DNA of 6,133 nt, taken from positions 1 to 6,133 of the forward strand of contig DAOVNV010000150.1 of the NCBI GenBank assembly GCA_030630015.1, written 5' to 3'. This stretch comes from Desulfuromonadales bacterium. Lineage in GTDB: Bacteria; Desulfobacterota; Desulfuromonadia; Desulfuromonadales; BM103. Made by a program: the position numbers and the translations under genes. The notes beneath the pieces are model-generated. The model was not told the DNA's origin. It did no database searches and saw nothing but the letters and a program-made list of their open reading frames with translations. Positions 1 through 6,133 of this stretch are shown here, one piece after another; the stretch's first letter is position 1; every line of letters starts with the position of its first letter.

Positions 1-2
1 AT

Positions 3-896
3 GGCGGTGGCAAAGCGGTTCTGTATGGTGATCCCAAAATGCCCAGGGGAAAAAAGGAAATCCTGATACGAGGGCTGGCCCAGGCCCTGCGGGACATTAA
101 GGACTATATCCTGGCCCCTGATATGGGCACTGACGAGGAGTGTATGGCCTGGATAAAGGATGAAATTGATCGGGTTGTGGGCCTGCCCAGCGAGATCGGC
201 GGCATCCCCCTGGACGAGATCGGAGCAACCGGATGGGGGATTAGTCATGCCGTCGAAGTTGCGCTTCGCTACTGTGATTTCGAGATGAATGGAGCGCGAC
301 TGGTCATCCAGGGTTTCGGAGCGGTCGGCCGGCACGCCGCATCTTTTTTGACAGCCAGTGGCGCTGTCCTGGTGGGCGTGGCCGACTCCCGGGGGGCGAT
401 ATATGATCCCGACGGGCTTGACGTCGCTGCTCTGCTCGAACTCAAAAAAGCAGGCAAAAGCGTGACTGAATATCCGGGCGGACAGAAGCTTGATCGGAAC
501 GCTTTGATTGACCTGGAATGCGACATCTGGATTCCGGCGGCGCGCCCCGATGTCATTCGCGAGGACAACGTCGGCCGTTTACGGGCCAGGCTGGTTGTTC
601 AGGGCGCAAACATCCCGGTGACTCCGGGTGCGGAGAAGCAGCTGCATGAAAAAGGAATCCTGTGTGTTCCGGACTTTATCGCCAATGCCGGAGGTGTGAT
701 CTGCGCCGCCATGGAATACCGGGGAGCGTGCGAAACGACCGCCATGCAGGCCATCCAGGAGAAGGTGCGGCGCAATACCGAGCAGGTTCTGGCAGATGCG
801 AAGGCCAACCAGGTCCTGCCGCGACAGGCAGCCGTGGACCTGGCACTCAACAGGATAAGAAAGGCCATGTCGTTTAAACGCTGGACGATCTATTAG
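3..896 (+). CDS. Glu/Leu/Phe/Val family amino-acid dehydrogenase, 5' end outside window
   Basis: NAD(P)-dependent oxidative deamination of an L-amino acid to its 2-oxo acid and ammonia, or the reverse, in the cytoplasm. The frame is open from base 3 and starts with GGGKAVLYGDP; the lysine (12-14) matches the catalytic lysine of the family, so the ATG at 39 is internal and about 75-120 N-terminal residues are missing. Next comes APDMGT with its catalytic aspartate (120-122), then GATGWG. A Rossmann domain has GFGAVG at 312-329 and an aspartate (384-386) at the end of the second strand, which suggests NAD. QGANIPVT and PDFIANAGGV follow, both typical of the family. The stop is TAG. The GDP after the lysine loop recalls leucine dehydrogenase, whereas APDMGT, GAN and ANAGGV recall glutamate dehydrogenase, so the substrate is not assigned. 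The gene lies 59 bases upstream of the 2-oxoacid oxidoreductase, which would use its product. The family call is secure; the substrate is open. Confidence 0.93.
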   Translation, partial: GGGKAVLYGDPKMPRGKKEILIRGLAQALRDIKDYILAPDMGTDEECMAWIKDEIDRVVGLPSEIGGIPLDEIGATGWGISHAVEVALRYCDFEMNGARLVIQGFGAVGRHAASFLTASGAVLVGVADSRGAIYDPDGLDVAALLELKKAGKSVTEYPGGQKLDRNALIDLECDIWIPAARPDVIREDNVGRLRARLVVQGANIPVTPGAEKQLHEKGILCVPDFIANAGGVICAAMEYRGACETTAMQAIQEKVRRNTEQVLADAKANQVLPRQAAVDLALNRIRKAMSFKRWTIY

Positions 897-936
897 CCTT
901 TCTGTTTCGGGACCGTTCACCAAACCTGGGTGCTGC

Positions 937-949
937 AAAGGGAAGCAGG
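937..949 (+). promoter_or_regulatory. Ribosome binding site for the gamma-delta gene
   Basis: A purine-rich run (AAAGGGAAGCAGG) ends 6 bases before the ATG at 956. It supports that ATG over the in-frame ATG at 983, which has only a weak AGGA (966-969) 13 bases upstream. However, homologous gamma subunits usually begin at the equivalent of the second methionine (MYRVRFHGRG). The rest of the gap from 897 shows no recognisable promoter or strong hairpin. Confidence 0.5.
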
Positions 950-955
950 CCTGAA

Positions 956-1897
956 ATGCCAAAACAGGACATAATAAATTCCATGTATCGGGTCCGCTTC
1001 CATGGTCGGGGCGGCCAGGGGATGAAAACCGCGAGCCGTGTCCTGGGAAAAGCTTTCTTCCTGGAAGGCTTCGAAGTTCAGGATGCCCCCCGCTATGGTG
1101 CAGAACGCCGCGGGGCTCCCATCTTTGCCTATGTACGGGCATCTCGCAAGGCAATCAATGAGCGCGGCATTATTCGCCGGCCCGACCTGGTTGTCGTTGC
1201 CGACGACAGCCTGGTTGACATTCCCGCCGCCGGGGTGTCGCAGGGGGTCTCTACAGCGACCGTGGTGCTGATTTACAGCAATCATGAGCCAGGCACCTGG
1301 AAACAACGCTGTTCCCTGCCCGAAAATGTCGTCACCTTGCCGTTTCCGGAGGATACCCAACATGAACATCGCTTTATCAGCACAATCTGTGCGGGGGCAG
1401 CCGCTCGCCTGTCCGGCGCCATATCACGGGACTGTCTGAAAGAGGCCGTTCAAGAGGAACTTGCCGATCTTGGCGAGGAGATGGTTCAGGCAAACCTGTC
1501 CAGGGCTCTACATGCATATGATCTGATGGCACCATACAGCAACCTGGTTGTGGCTGGGGCTGGAGAAACCGGGGAGACCTTTTCCAAACCTGACTGGATC
1601 GAGCTGCCTTTCGAACCGGCCCGGGTTTCGGCCCCGTCCATTCATGCGGTACTGACCAGCGAGAAGGTTGCAACCGGCCTGTGGCGCACCATGCGGCCGG
1701 TGATAGACGACAGCCTCTGCCAGCGCTGCGGACTGTGCAACAGCCTCTGTCCCGAAGGCGCCATCAGCCTGGATACAGCGGGCTTCCCGCAAATCGACTA
1801 CGTACATTGCAAGGGATGCATGATCTGCGTCGCCGAATGTCCGACCCATGCCATCCACACGCTGCCGGAGCATGAAACAGAGAAGGGCCTGGAATGA
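956..1897 (+). CDS. 2-oxoacid:ferredoxin oxidoreductase, fused gamma and delta subunits (PorG-PorD like)
   Basis: This 313-residue protein supplies the gamma domain and the ferredoxin-like delta domain of a pyruvate/2-ketoisovalerate-type ferredoxin oxidoreductase; delta passes electrons from the TPP centre in beta to ferredoxin. Residues 10-185 form the gamma domain, with RFHGRGGQG at 14-22 and APRYGAERRGAPIFAYVR at 44-61, both hallmark segments. From about residue 208 the sequence resembles the start of a stand-alone PorD (WIELPFEP, then TGLWRTMRPVID). Two CxxCxxCxxxCP motifs follow, Cys 255/258/261/265 and 285/288/291/295, for two 4Fe-4S clusters. In the Pyrococcus por/vor operons gamma and delta are separate consecutive genes; here they are one polypeptide. 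ATG 956 is preferred on its ribosome binding site, with ATG 983 as the alternative. The stop overlaps the alpha start (ATGA, 1894-1897), implying coupled translation and matched subunit amounts. The family is certain; the oxo-acid substrate is not. Confidence 0.93.
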   Translation: MPKQDIINSMYRVRFHGRGGQGMKTASRVLGKAFFLEGFEVQDAPRYGAERRGAPIFAYVRASRKAINERGIIRRPDLVVVADDSLVDIPAAGVSQGVSTATVVLIYSNHEPGTWKQRCSLPENVVTLPFPEDTQHEHRFISTICAGAAARLSGAISRDCLKEAVQEELADLGEEMVQANLSRALHAYDLMAPYSNLVVAGAGETGETFSKPDWIELPFEPARVSAPSIHAVLTSEKVATGLWRTMRPVIDDSLCQRCGLCNSLCPEGAISLDTAGFPQIDYVHCKGCMICVAECPTHAIHTLPEHETEKGLE

Positions 1898-3141
1898 AGC
1901 GTACACTGCTAACAGGAAACGCTGCTGCCGCCTGGGGAATGCGACTGGCCGGGGTTGATTATCTGCCCGCCTTTCCGATCACGCCCCAGACAGAGATCAT
2001 TGAAACTGTCGCCAGGTGGATTGACACAGGTGAAATTGACTGCCGCATGGTGACGCTCGAGTCCGAGCATTCCATGATAACCGCCGCAGGGGCCGCGGCG
2101 GCGACGGGAGTCCGGGTCTTTTCTGCAACATCCAGCCAGGGGTTGCTTTACGGGATGGAAATGCTCTACACCGTGGCGGGCTGGCGTGCCCCCTTCGTTC
2201 TGGTCAACGTTTCTCGCGGCTTGTCCTCCCCGATCACCCTGGAGCCTGACCACAATGATATTTTTGCGGCGCGCGACAGCGGTTTCCTGCAGATTCATTG
2301 TGCGACCTGCCAGGAAGTTCTCGACAGCATCATCCTGGCTTACCGACTGGCAGAAGACGAGCGAGTAAGGTTGCCGGTCATCGTCAACCTTGATGGCTTC
2401 TATCTTTCCTTCACCAGGGAACCGGTGGAAATTCCCAAGTCTGAGACAGTTGCCCGTTTTCTGCCGCCCTTCGACCCTGGAAACGTCCGCTTCAGGGCCA
2501 GCGAACCTGTCAGCCAGGCCGTGGCAGTGCTGGGTGGCGGGCCATATTCCTATTTCCGTTACCAGGCCCATCTTGCCGCAATGAATGCAACATCCGTATT
2601 CGAGGAGATCGGCAAAGAGTTTGAGGAGTTTTTCGGCAGAGGTTACGGTTCGCTCGAAACCTATCGCAGCGACGATGCGGAACTGGTATTCGTCATGCTG
2701 GGCTCTTTTGCAACCAAGGCAAAAGATGCCGTCGATCGTTTGCGCGCTGCCGGTCAGGCCGTCGGACTGGTGCGGCCGCGTCTGCTGCGGCCATTCCCGG
2801 CTGATGCTTTCCGGCAGGCACTGGCCGGAAAAAAGGGCGTGGCGGTGATTGACCAGAACTTGTCTGCAGGCAGTGGAGGAATACTCCATAGGGAATTAAC
2901 GGCGGCTCTTTACGGTCAACCGGAGACGCCCCCGGTCCTGGCCAGCTTCATCGGCGGATTGGGCGGCCGCAACATCGGTCCGGAAGACTTTTTCGGGATC
3001 GCTGCCGAAACCAGCCAGGCCATTGCCGCAGGCAAAACCCCTCCACCCCGCCTGCTGTTTAGCGAAGGAGAACTCAAGGACGTCAGACAATTACAGGCAA
3101 TCGCCGGAATCTCACCGGAAAAACCCGGGAGGGACGCATGA
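1894..3141 (+). CDS. 2-oxoacid:ferredoxin oxidoreductase, alpha subunit (PorA/VorA like)
   Basis: This 415-residue subunit carries the pyrimidine-binding TPP domain and the transketolase C-terminal-like domain. With beta it forms the site where a 2-oxo acid is decarboxylated and transferred to CoA. Visible signatures are FPITPQTEIIE (27-37), LESEHS (55-60; Glu58 is likely the glutamate that activates the TPP aminopyrimidine), ATSSQGLLYG (78-87) and NVSRGLSSP (105-113; Arg108 in the position of the substrate-carboxylate arginine of pyruvate oxidoreductases). LPVIVNLDGF follows, and GGLGGRNI (354-361) closes the core. Where pyruvate-type enzymes usually have NRALSAP and GDHSD, this one has SRGLSSP and EPDHND, so the substrate may differ from pyruvate. 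About 50 residues follow the GGR motif, a somewhat long tail. The start is fixed by AGAAGGG (1881-1887), six bases before ATG. The stop overlaps the beta ATG. Branched-chain, pyruvate or aryl 2-oxo acids all remain possible. Confidence 0.93.
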   Translation: MKRTLLTGNAAAAWGMRLAGVDYLPAFPITPQTEIIETVARWIDTGEIDCRMVTLESEHSMITAAGAAAATGVRVFSATSSQGLLYGMEMLYTVAGWRAPFVLVNVSRGLSSPITLEPDHNDIFAARDSGFLQIHCATCQEVLDSIILAYRLAEDERVRLPVIVNLDGFYLSFTREPVEIPKSETVARFLPPFDPGNVRFRASEPVSQAVAVLGGGPYSYFRYQAHLAAMNATSVFEEIGKEFEEFFGRGYGSLETYRSDDAELVFVMLGSFATKAKDAVDRLRAAGQAVGLVRPRLLRPFPADAFRQALAGKKGVAVIDQNLSAGSGGILHRELTAALYGQPETPPVLASFIGGLGGRNIGPEDFFGIAAETSQAIAAGKTPPPRLLFSEGELKDVRQLQAIAGISPEKPGRDA

Positions 3142-4055
3142 GCGAAACCAGGTTTCAAAGTTTGAAAGACCTCCCTGCTGCCCACCTGCTCGGAACGGGG
3201 ACTGCGATGTGCGCCGGTTGCGGCGCCCTGGAGGCTCTCCATGGCATCTATGACATTCTGGGTGAGAAGACCGTTTTCATCAATGCGGCCGGCTGCATGA
3301 CGCTGCTGTCAGTCTACCCTTACACCCCCTTCAGAGGCTCCTGGCTCTACACAGCCATGGCCTCGGCGCCCGCCGGCGCGCAGGGAGTGCGCGATGCCCT
3401 GGACATCCTGCTTGAAAAGAAAAGGATCGGACCTGAAGACGACCTGCAGACTGTTGTCCTGACCGGGGACGGTTCAGCCTACGGCATGGGCCTTTCCGCT
3501 ACCTCGGCAGCCATCGAGAGGGGGTTAGACTTTCTGTACATCTGCTACGACAATGAGGGGTACGGCAACACCGGACATCAGTCTTCCGGAGCGACGCCCC
3601 ATGGCGCCAGAACGGCAACCTGCAAAGGGGGGCACGGTTTCGGCGGATACAAAAAGGACCTGTTTGCCATCTGGGCGGCCCATCGCCCTGCTTACGTTGC
3701 AACAGTTGTGGGCGCCGAGCCACTCGATCTGGCCCGTAAGGTTGAAAAGGCCAAAGCGATGCAAGGGCCGCGGTTGCTGATTGCCCTGGCCCCATGCCCC
3801 ACCGGCTGGGATTACGATCCCAGAGAAACTGTAAAAATCGGCAAACTTGCAGTCAAGAGCGGGGTCTGGCCCTTGAAGGAATATATTGGTGGGAAAACTG
3901 TCCACACCAAGCTGCCACGCAAGCGGCTGCCAGTCGAAGAATACCTTAAGACCCAGGGACGCTTCACTCACTTGTTCGAGCCCCAACGCGACGAGCAGAC
4001 GATCCAGGAGATCCAGGCCCGGGTCGACGCCTACTGGCATGAATTTGATGGTTGA
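3138..4055 (+). CDS. 2-oxoacid:ferredoxin oxidoreductase, beta subunit (PorB/VorB like, TPP-binding)
   Basis: This 305-residue subunit binds the TPP diphosphate/Mg and the proximal 4Fe-4S cluster. The TPP motif runs from GDG (110-112) to DNE (138-140), with Asp111 and Asn139 as Mg ligands. Cluster cysteines are Cys25 and Cys28 (CAGCG), Cys53 (AAGC) and Cys220 (APCPTGW). The Cys28-to-Cys53 distance of 25 matches that between cysteines 815 and 840 of the Desulfovibrio africanus pyruvate enzyme. NTGHQSSGATPHGARTAT (144-161) is the form found in pyruvate/2-ketoisovalerate enzymes; the short 2-oxoglutarate type has a different TGGQ-type segment. The tail (GVWPLKEY, then VEEYLKTQGRF) is also typical of PorB. 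Cys162 directly after the TAT segment is not a standard ligand. The start has a strong GGAGG at 3128-3132, five bases before ATG, and lies in an ATGA overlap with alpha. Function as an OFOR beta subunit is secure; pyruvate, branched-chain or aryl 2-oxo acid specificity cannot be read off. Confidence 0.94.
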   Translation: MSETRFQSLKDLPAAHLLGTGTAMCAGCGALEALHGIYDILGEKTVFINAAGCMTLLSVYPYTPFRGSWLYTAMASAPAGAQGVRDALDILLEKKRIGPEDDLQTVVLTGDGSAYGMGLSATSAAIERGLDFLYICYDNEGYGNTGHQSSGATPHGARTATCKGGHGFGGYKKDLFAIWAAHRPAYVATVVGAEPLDLARKVEKAKAMQGPRLLIALAPCPTGWDYDPRETVKIGKLAVKSGVWPLKEYIGGKTVHTKLPRKRLPVEEYLKTQGRFTHLFEPQRDEQTIQEIQARVDAYWHEFDG

Positions 4056-4073
4056 GAGAGCCTGGAAAAGACC

Positions 4074-5786
4074 ATGACGCCAATGACCAAAAGCTATTTC
4101 CACCGGGGAGGAGATATCCCCCTTTCGGGGAGCACCATCCCTGAACACTTCGCCGGGATTGTGCAACGTTTTCCTGGTCATGAAGCGGTGGTGTCCCTGC
4201 ACCAGGGGCGGCGTCTGACCTATGCCGAATTGGCCGAAGAGGTTGACACCTTTGCTTGCGGACTGCTGGGCATGGGCTTCGGCAAGGGAGACCGCATCGG
4301 CATCTGGTCGACCAACAACATCGAATGGCTGCTGATACAGATGGCTGCGGCCCGCATCGGTGCCTTGCTGGTCTGCATCAACCCCGCTTACCGCGCCAGT
4401 GAACTTGCCCGCGCCTTGCAACACTCAGAAGTACAGGCTCTTTTTGCCATCCCCGCTTTTCGCAGCAGTGACTATGCCGCCATGCTTGCAGAACTGGTAC
4501 CGGAGCTCAAAGAGGCCGACAAGAACCTGGCATGCAAGGGGTTTCCATTTTTGCGCAGGGTGGTTCTATTTGACCCGACCGAGCCTTCAGAAACCAGTAG
4601 TCCCCAGCCCGGGGTCACGACCTGGGCCGAAGTTCTGGAAGCGGCCGCCGACATTTCCACCGAAACACTCAATGAGATCACCACAGGACTGGACCGTGAT
4701 GAAACCATTGGCCTTTTGTACACCTCCGGCTCTCTCGGGTTTCCAAAAACCGCAGCCCTGTCCCACCACAATTTGCTGAACAACGCCTGCTTCACCGCCA
4801 TGAGTATGCACTTTACCGAGCAGGACCGCCTCTGTGTTCCAGTTCCCTTCTACCATTGTTTCGGGATGGTTCTGGCCAGCCTGTTGTGCCTTACCGTGGG
4901 GGGCTGCATGGTCCTTCCCGGCGAGTACTTTGACGCCCTGGAGGTGCTGAAGGCCATCGAGGATGAAAAGTGCACTGCGGTCCACGGGGTTCCCACCATG
5001 TTCATTGCCGAACTGGAGCATCCCCGTTTCAGGGAATACGACCTGTCGAGCTTGCGCACCGGCATCATGGCCGGCGCTCCCTGTCCGCCTGCACTGGTCA
5101 AGCGCGTCATCGAGGAGATGTCTTGTTCCGAAATTCTTATCGGCTATGGCATGACGGAGGCCTCTCCGCTCACCCATTTGACCTCACGCGAAGACCCCAT
5201 GCAGGTGCGCCTTGAAACCGTTGGCAGGAATCTGCCCCATCAGGAGGTGAAAATCGTCGATCCTCACAGCAGGAAAACCGTACCGCTGGGGGATGCCGGC
5301 GAAATATGCTTTCGGGGCTATCACATCGCAAAGGGCTATTACGGCGATCCCGAAGCGACCAAAGAGGCGATTGACGAAAGCGGGTGGCTCCATTCCGGAG
5401 ATCTGGGCGCCATGGATGAGAAGGGCTATGTACGGGTTCTGGGCCGCCAGAAGGAAATCATCATCCGCGGCGGCGAAAATATTTCCCCTTGGCAGATCGA
5501 GCAGTTTCTCCTCACCCACCCCAAGGTGGCAGAGGTCGCAGTCTTTGGCGTGCCACATGAGTCTCTTGGCGAGGAAATCATGGCCTGGATCAAGCTCCAT
5601 GCCGGGGTGACAGCAACCGAGCTTGAGATAAGGGAGTATTGCCAGGGACAGATCTCCCATTTTAAAATTCCGAAATACATCTGGTTTGTTAAGGAATTTC
5701 CTCTGACCGTCAGCGGCAAGATGCAGAAGTTTCGCATGCGTGATATCGCATTGAAAAAAATGCGAGAAGGGAAAACCAACCGGTGA
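4074..5786 (+). CDS. AMP-forming acyl-CoA synthetase (fatty-acid/medium-chain type, ANL superfamily)
   Basis: Activates a carboxylic acid with ATP and CoA through an acyl-adenylate. At 570 residues it has full family length: a large N-terminal domain to about residue 445 and a small C-terminal lid. Landmarks are the P-loop YTSGSLGFPKTA (216-227), VPFYHCFGM, YGMTEAS (358-364), SGWLHSGDLG (Asp443 contacts the AMP ribose), GRQKEIIIRGGENI (Arg458 onward, hinge) and the lid lysine in VSGKMQKF (Lys549, needed for adenylation). The P-loop departs from the usual YTSGTTGxPKGA at three positions (Ser220, Leu221, Thr226), but Lys225 is kept. The overall pattern resembles ACSF2/medium-chain synthetases rather than phenylacetate-CoA ligase. 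The start at 4074 follows GGAAAAG (4064-4070); an ATG three codons later (4083) is possible. It sits 18 bases after beta, so it is probably cotranscribed and links the oxidoreductase's acyl-CoA to a free acid. No signal peptide or membrane segment is visible. Confidence 0.93.
   Translation: MTPMTKSYFHRGGDIPLSGSTIPEHFAGIVQRFPGHEAVVSLHQGRRLTYAELAEEVDTFACGLLGMGFGKGDRIGIWSTNNIEWLLIQMAAARIGALLVCINPAYRASELARALQHSEVQALFAIPAFRSSDYAAMLAELVPELKEADKNLACKGFPFLRRVVLFDPTEPSETSSPQPGVTTWAEVLEAAADISTETLNEITTGLDRDETIGLLYTSGSLGFPKTAALSHHNLLNNACFTAMSMHFTEQDRLCVPVPFYHCFGMVLASLLCLTVGGCMVLPGEYFDALEVLKAIEDEKCTAVHGVPTMFIAELEHPRFREYDLSSLRTGIMAGAPCPPALVKRVIEEMSCSEILIGYGMTEASPLTHLTSREDPMQVRLETVGRNLPHQEVKIVDPHSRKTVPLGDAGEICFRGYHIAKGYYGDPEATKEAIDESGWLHSGDLGAMDEKGYVRVLGRQKEIIIRGGENISPWQIEQFLLTHPKVAEVAVFGVPHESLGEEIMAWIKLHAGVTATELEIREYCQGQISHFKIPKYIWFVKEFPLTVSGKMQKFRMRDIALKKMREGKTNR
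5765..5771 (+). promoter_or_regulatory. Ribosome binding site for the GTG-started MetF-like gene
   Basis: AGAAGGG inside the last codons of the acyl-CoA synthetase ends 11 bases before the GTG at 5783, slightly longer than ideal. It supports the non-ATG start, which overlaps the upstream stop as GTGA. No ATG lies near the beginning of this frame, and the first conserved strand (ISIELVPR) begins four residues after the GTG. Confidence 0.5.
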
Positions 5787-6133
5787 GAAAAATCTCCATA
5801 GAACTGGTTCCACGAAATGTGGCTTCGCTGCAGCAAGAGCTGCAGTTGATCCGGCAGCATTTCCCCGCGATCGATACCACCAACATCCCCGATCTACTCA
5901 AGTTCAAATTGAGAAGCTGGGAAGCCTGCCGCCATGCCAAGGCTTTTCTCCCTTATACCATCCCTCATCTGCGCGCCATAGACTTTGATTTGAACCAACC
6001 CTTTCCGTTGCAGGACATCCTGCATGAAAGTGGTATAGACACGGTGCTGGTGATAGCTGGCGACCTGCCCCAGGACATGTCGCGCAGAACCGTCCGGACC
6101 AGTTCGGTGGCGTTGATCCGTGCCCTCAAGCAA
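5783..6133 (+). CDS. Methylenetetrahydrofolate reductase (MetF)-like protein, 3' end outside window
   Basis: The frame is open for 117 codons from GTG 5783 to the last base of the window. The translated sequence looks like the first half of the flavin-dependent MetF TIM barrel. Strand 1 is ISIELVPRN, where Glu7 falls where E. coli MetF has catalytic Glu28 (FEFFPPR). IPHLRAIDFD (60-69) matches the APHLTCID segment, and SGIDTVLVIAGDLPQDM (83-99) matches the GI...RGDLP loop, with Asp94 where E. coli has Asp120. The stretch between strand 1 and the PHL segment (NIPDLLKFKLRSWEACRHA) differs from classical MetF, so this belongs to a divergent branch whose substrate may not be methylene-tetrahydrofolate. 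It overlaps the synthetase stop by four bases (GTGA), implying translational coupling. If it is a true MetF it interconverts 5,10-methylene- and 5-methyl-tetrahydrofolate. The fold is moderately sure, the exact reaction less so. Confidence 0.75.
   Translation, partial: MRKISIELVPRNVASLQQELQLIRQHFPAIDTTNIPDLLKFKLRSWEACRHAKAFLPYTIPHLRAIDFDLNQPFPLQDILHESGIDTVLVIAGDLPQDMSRRTVRTSSVALIRALKQ

Noticed and set aside
39..41. ATG 39 as the true start of the dehydrogenase
   Set aside because: The codons before it (3-38) encode GGGKAVLYGDPK, including the catalytic lysine, so the gene is cut by the window edge rather than truncated or decayed.
1..66. ATG at base 1 opening a short frame
   Set aside because: This frame stops at 64-66. 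The real gene runs in the frame beginning at base 3, where the first residues are the conserved GGGK lysine loop.
915..935. Possible hairpin in the gap (CACC ... GGTG)
   Set aside because: Only four base pairs with no U-tract; too weak to be a terminator or attenuator.
579..1154. 191-codon minus-strand open frame spanning the 59-base gap
   Set aside because: It covers the conserved end of the dehydrogenase and the start of gamma, and its translation is low-complexity and matches nothing known to me.
1909..2889. 326-codon open frame on the minus strand, antisense to alpha
   Set aside because: It lies wholly inside the strongly conserved alpha gene, and its translation shows no recognisable domain. 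Long antisense frames are expected in GC-rich coding DNA.
3525..4424. 299-codon minus-strand open frame across the beta/synthetase junction
   Set aside because: It overlaps conserved coding sequence of two plus-strand genes, its translation resembles no family, and no ribosome binding site was evident.
5828..5845. Two CTGCAG palindromes six bases apart, looking like an operator or repeat
   Set aside because: They encode part of an ordinary Leu/Gln/Glu-rich helix (LQQELQ) in the MetF-like protein; there is no further copy nearby and no promoter context.

Overview
The window looks like a piece of a bacterial chromosome of moderately high GC content. It is packed with plus-strand genes for anaerobic amino-acid and organic-acid metabolism. 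The key indicator is a complete ferredoxin-dependent 2-oxoacid oxidoreductase, an oxygen-sensitive TPP/iron-sulfur enzyme. Together with a medium/long-chain acyl-CoA synthetase and a short MetF-like protein, it suggests a strict anaerobe. My best guess is something like the Desulfobacterota (sulfate- or metal-reducing, or syntrophic), but that assignment is inference. I see no mobile element, tRNA, rRNA, CRISPR array or convincing terminator.

Layout: (1) 3-896, an amino-acid dehydrogenase of the Glu/Leu/Phe/Val family whose N-terminus lies outside the window. (2) 897-955, a 59-base gap holding only a ribosome binding site. (3) 956-1897, a fused gamma+delta subunit of a 2-oxoacid:ferredoxin oxidoreductase, followed by alpha (1894-3141) and beta (3138-4055). 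These three are joined by two ATGA stop/start overlaps. (4) 4074-5786, an AMP-forming acyl-CoA synthetase, 18 bases after beta. (5) 5783 to the right edge, a GTG-started MetF-like (methylenetetrahydrofolate reductase family) protein overlapping the synthetase stop codon and cut by the window end.

The gene order reads as one transcription unit. The dehydrogenase interconverts an amino acid and a 2-oxo acid with NAD(H). The oxidoreductase interconverts the 2-oxo acid and acyl-CoA + CO2 with ferredoxin. The synthetase connects acyl-CoA to the free carboxylic acid. Run forward, this is an amino-acid oxidation module. Run backward, it would carboxylate an activated acid reductively and aminate it to an amino acid. 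The sequence does not settle the direction or the substrate. The MetF-like protein adds an apparent link to one-carbon or flavin chemistry. No intergenic stretch exceeds 60 bases, and no promoter or operator was recognised; the operon promoter is probably to the left of the window.
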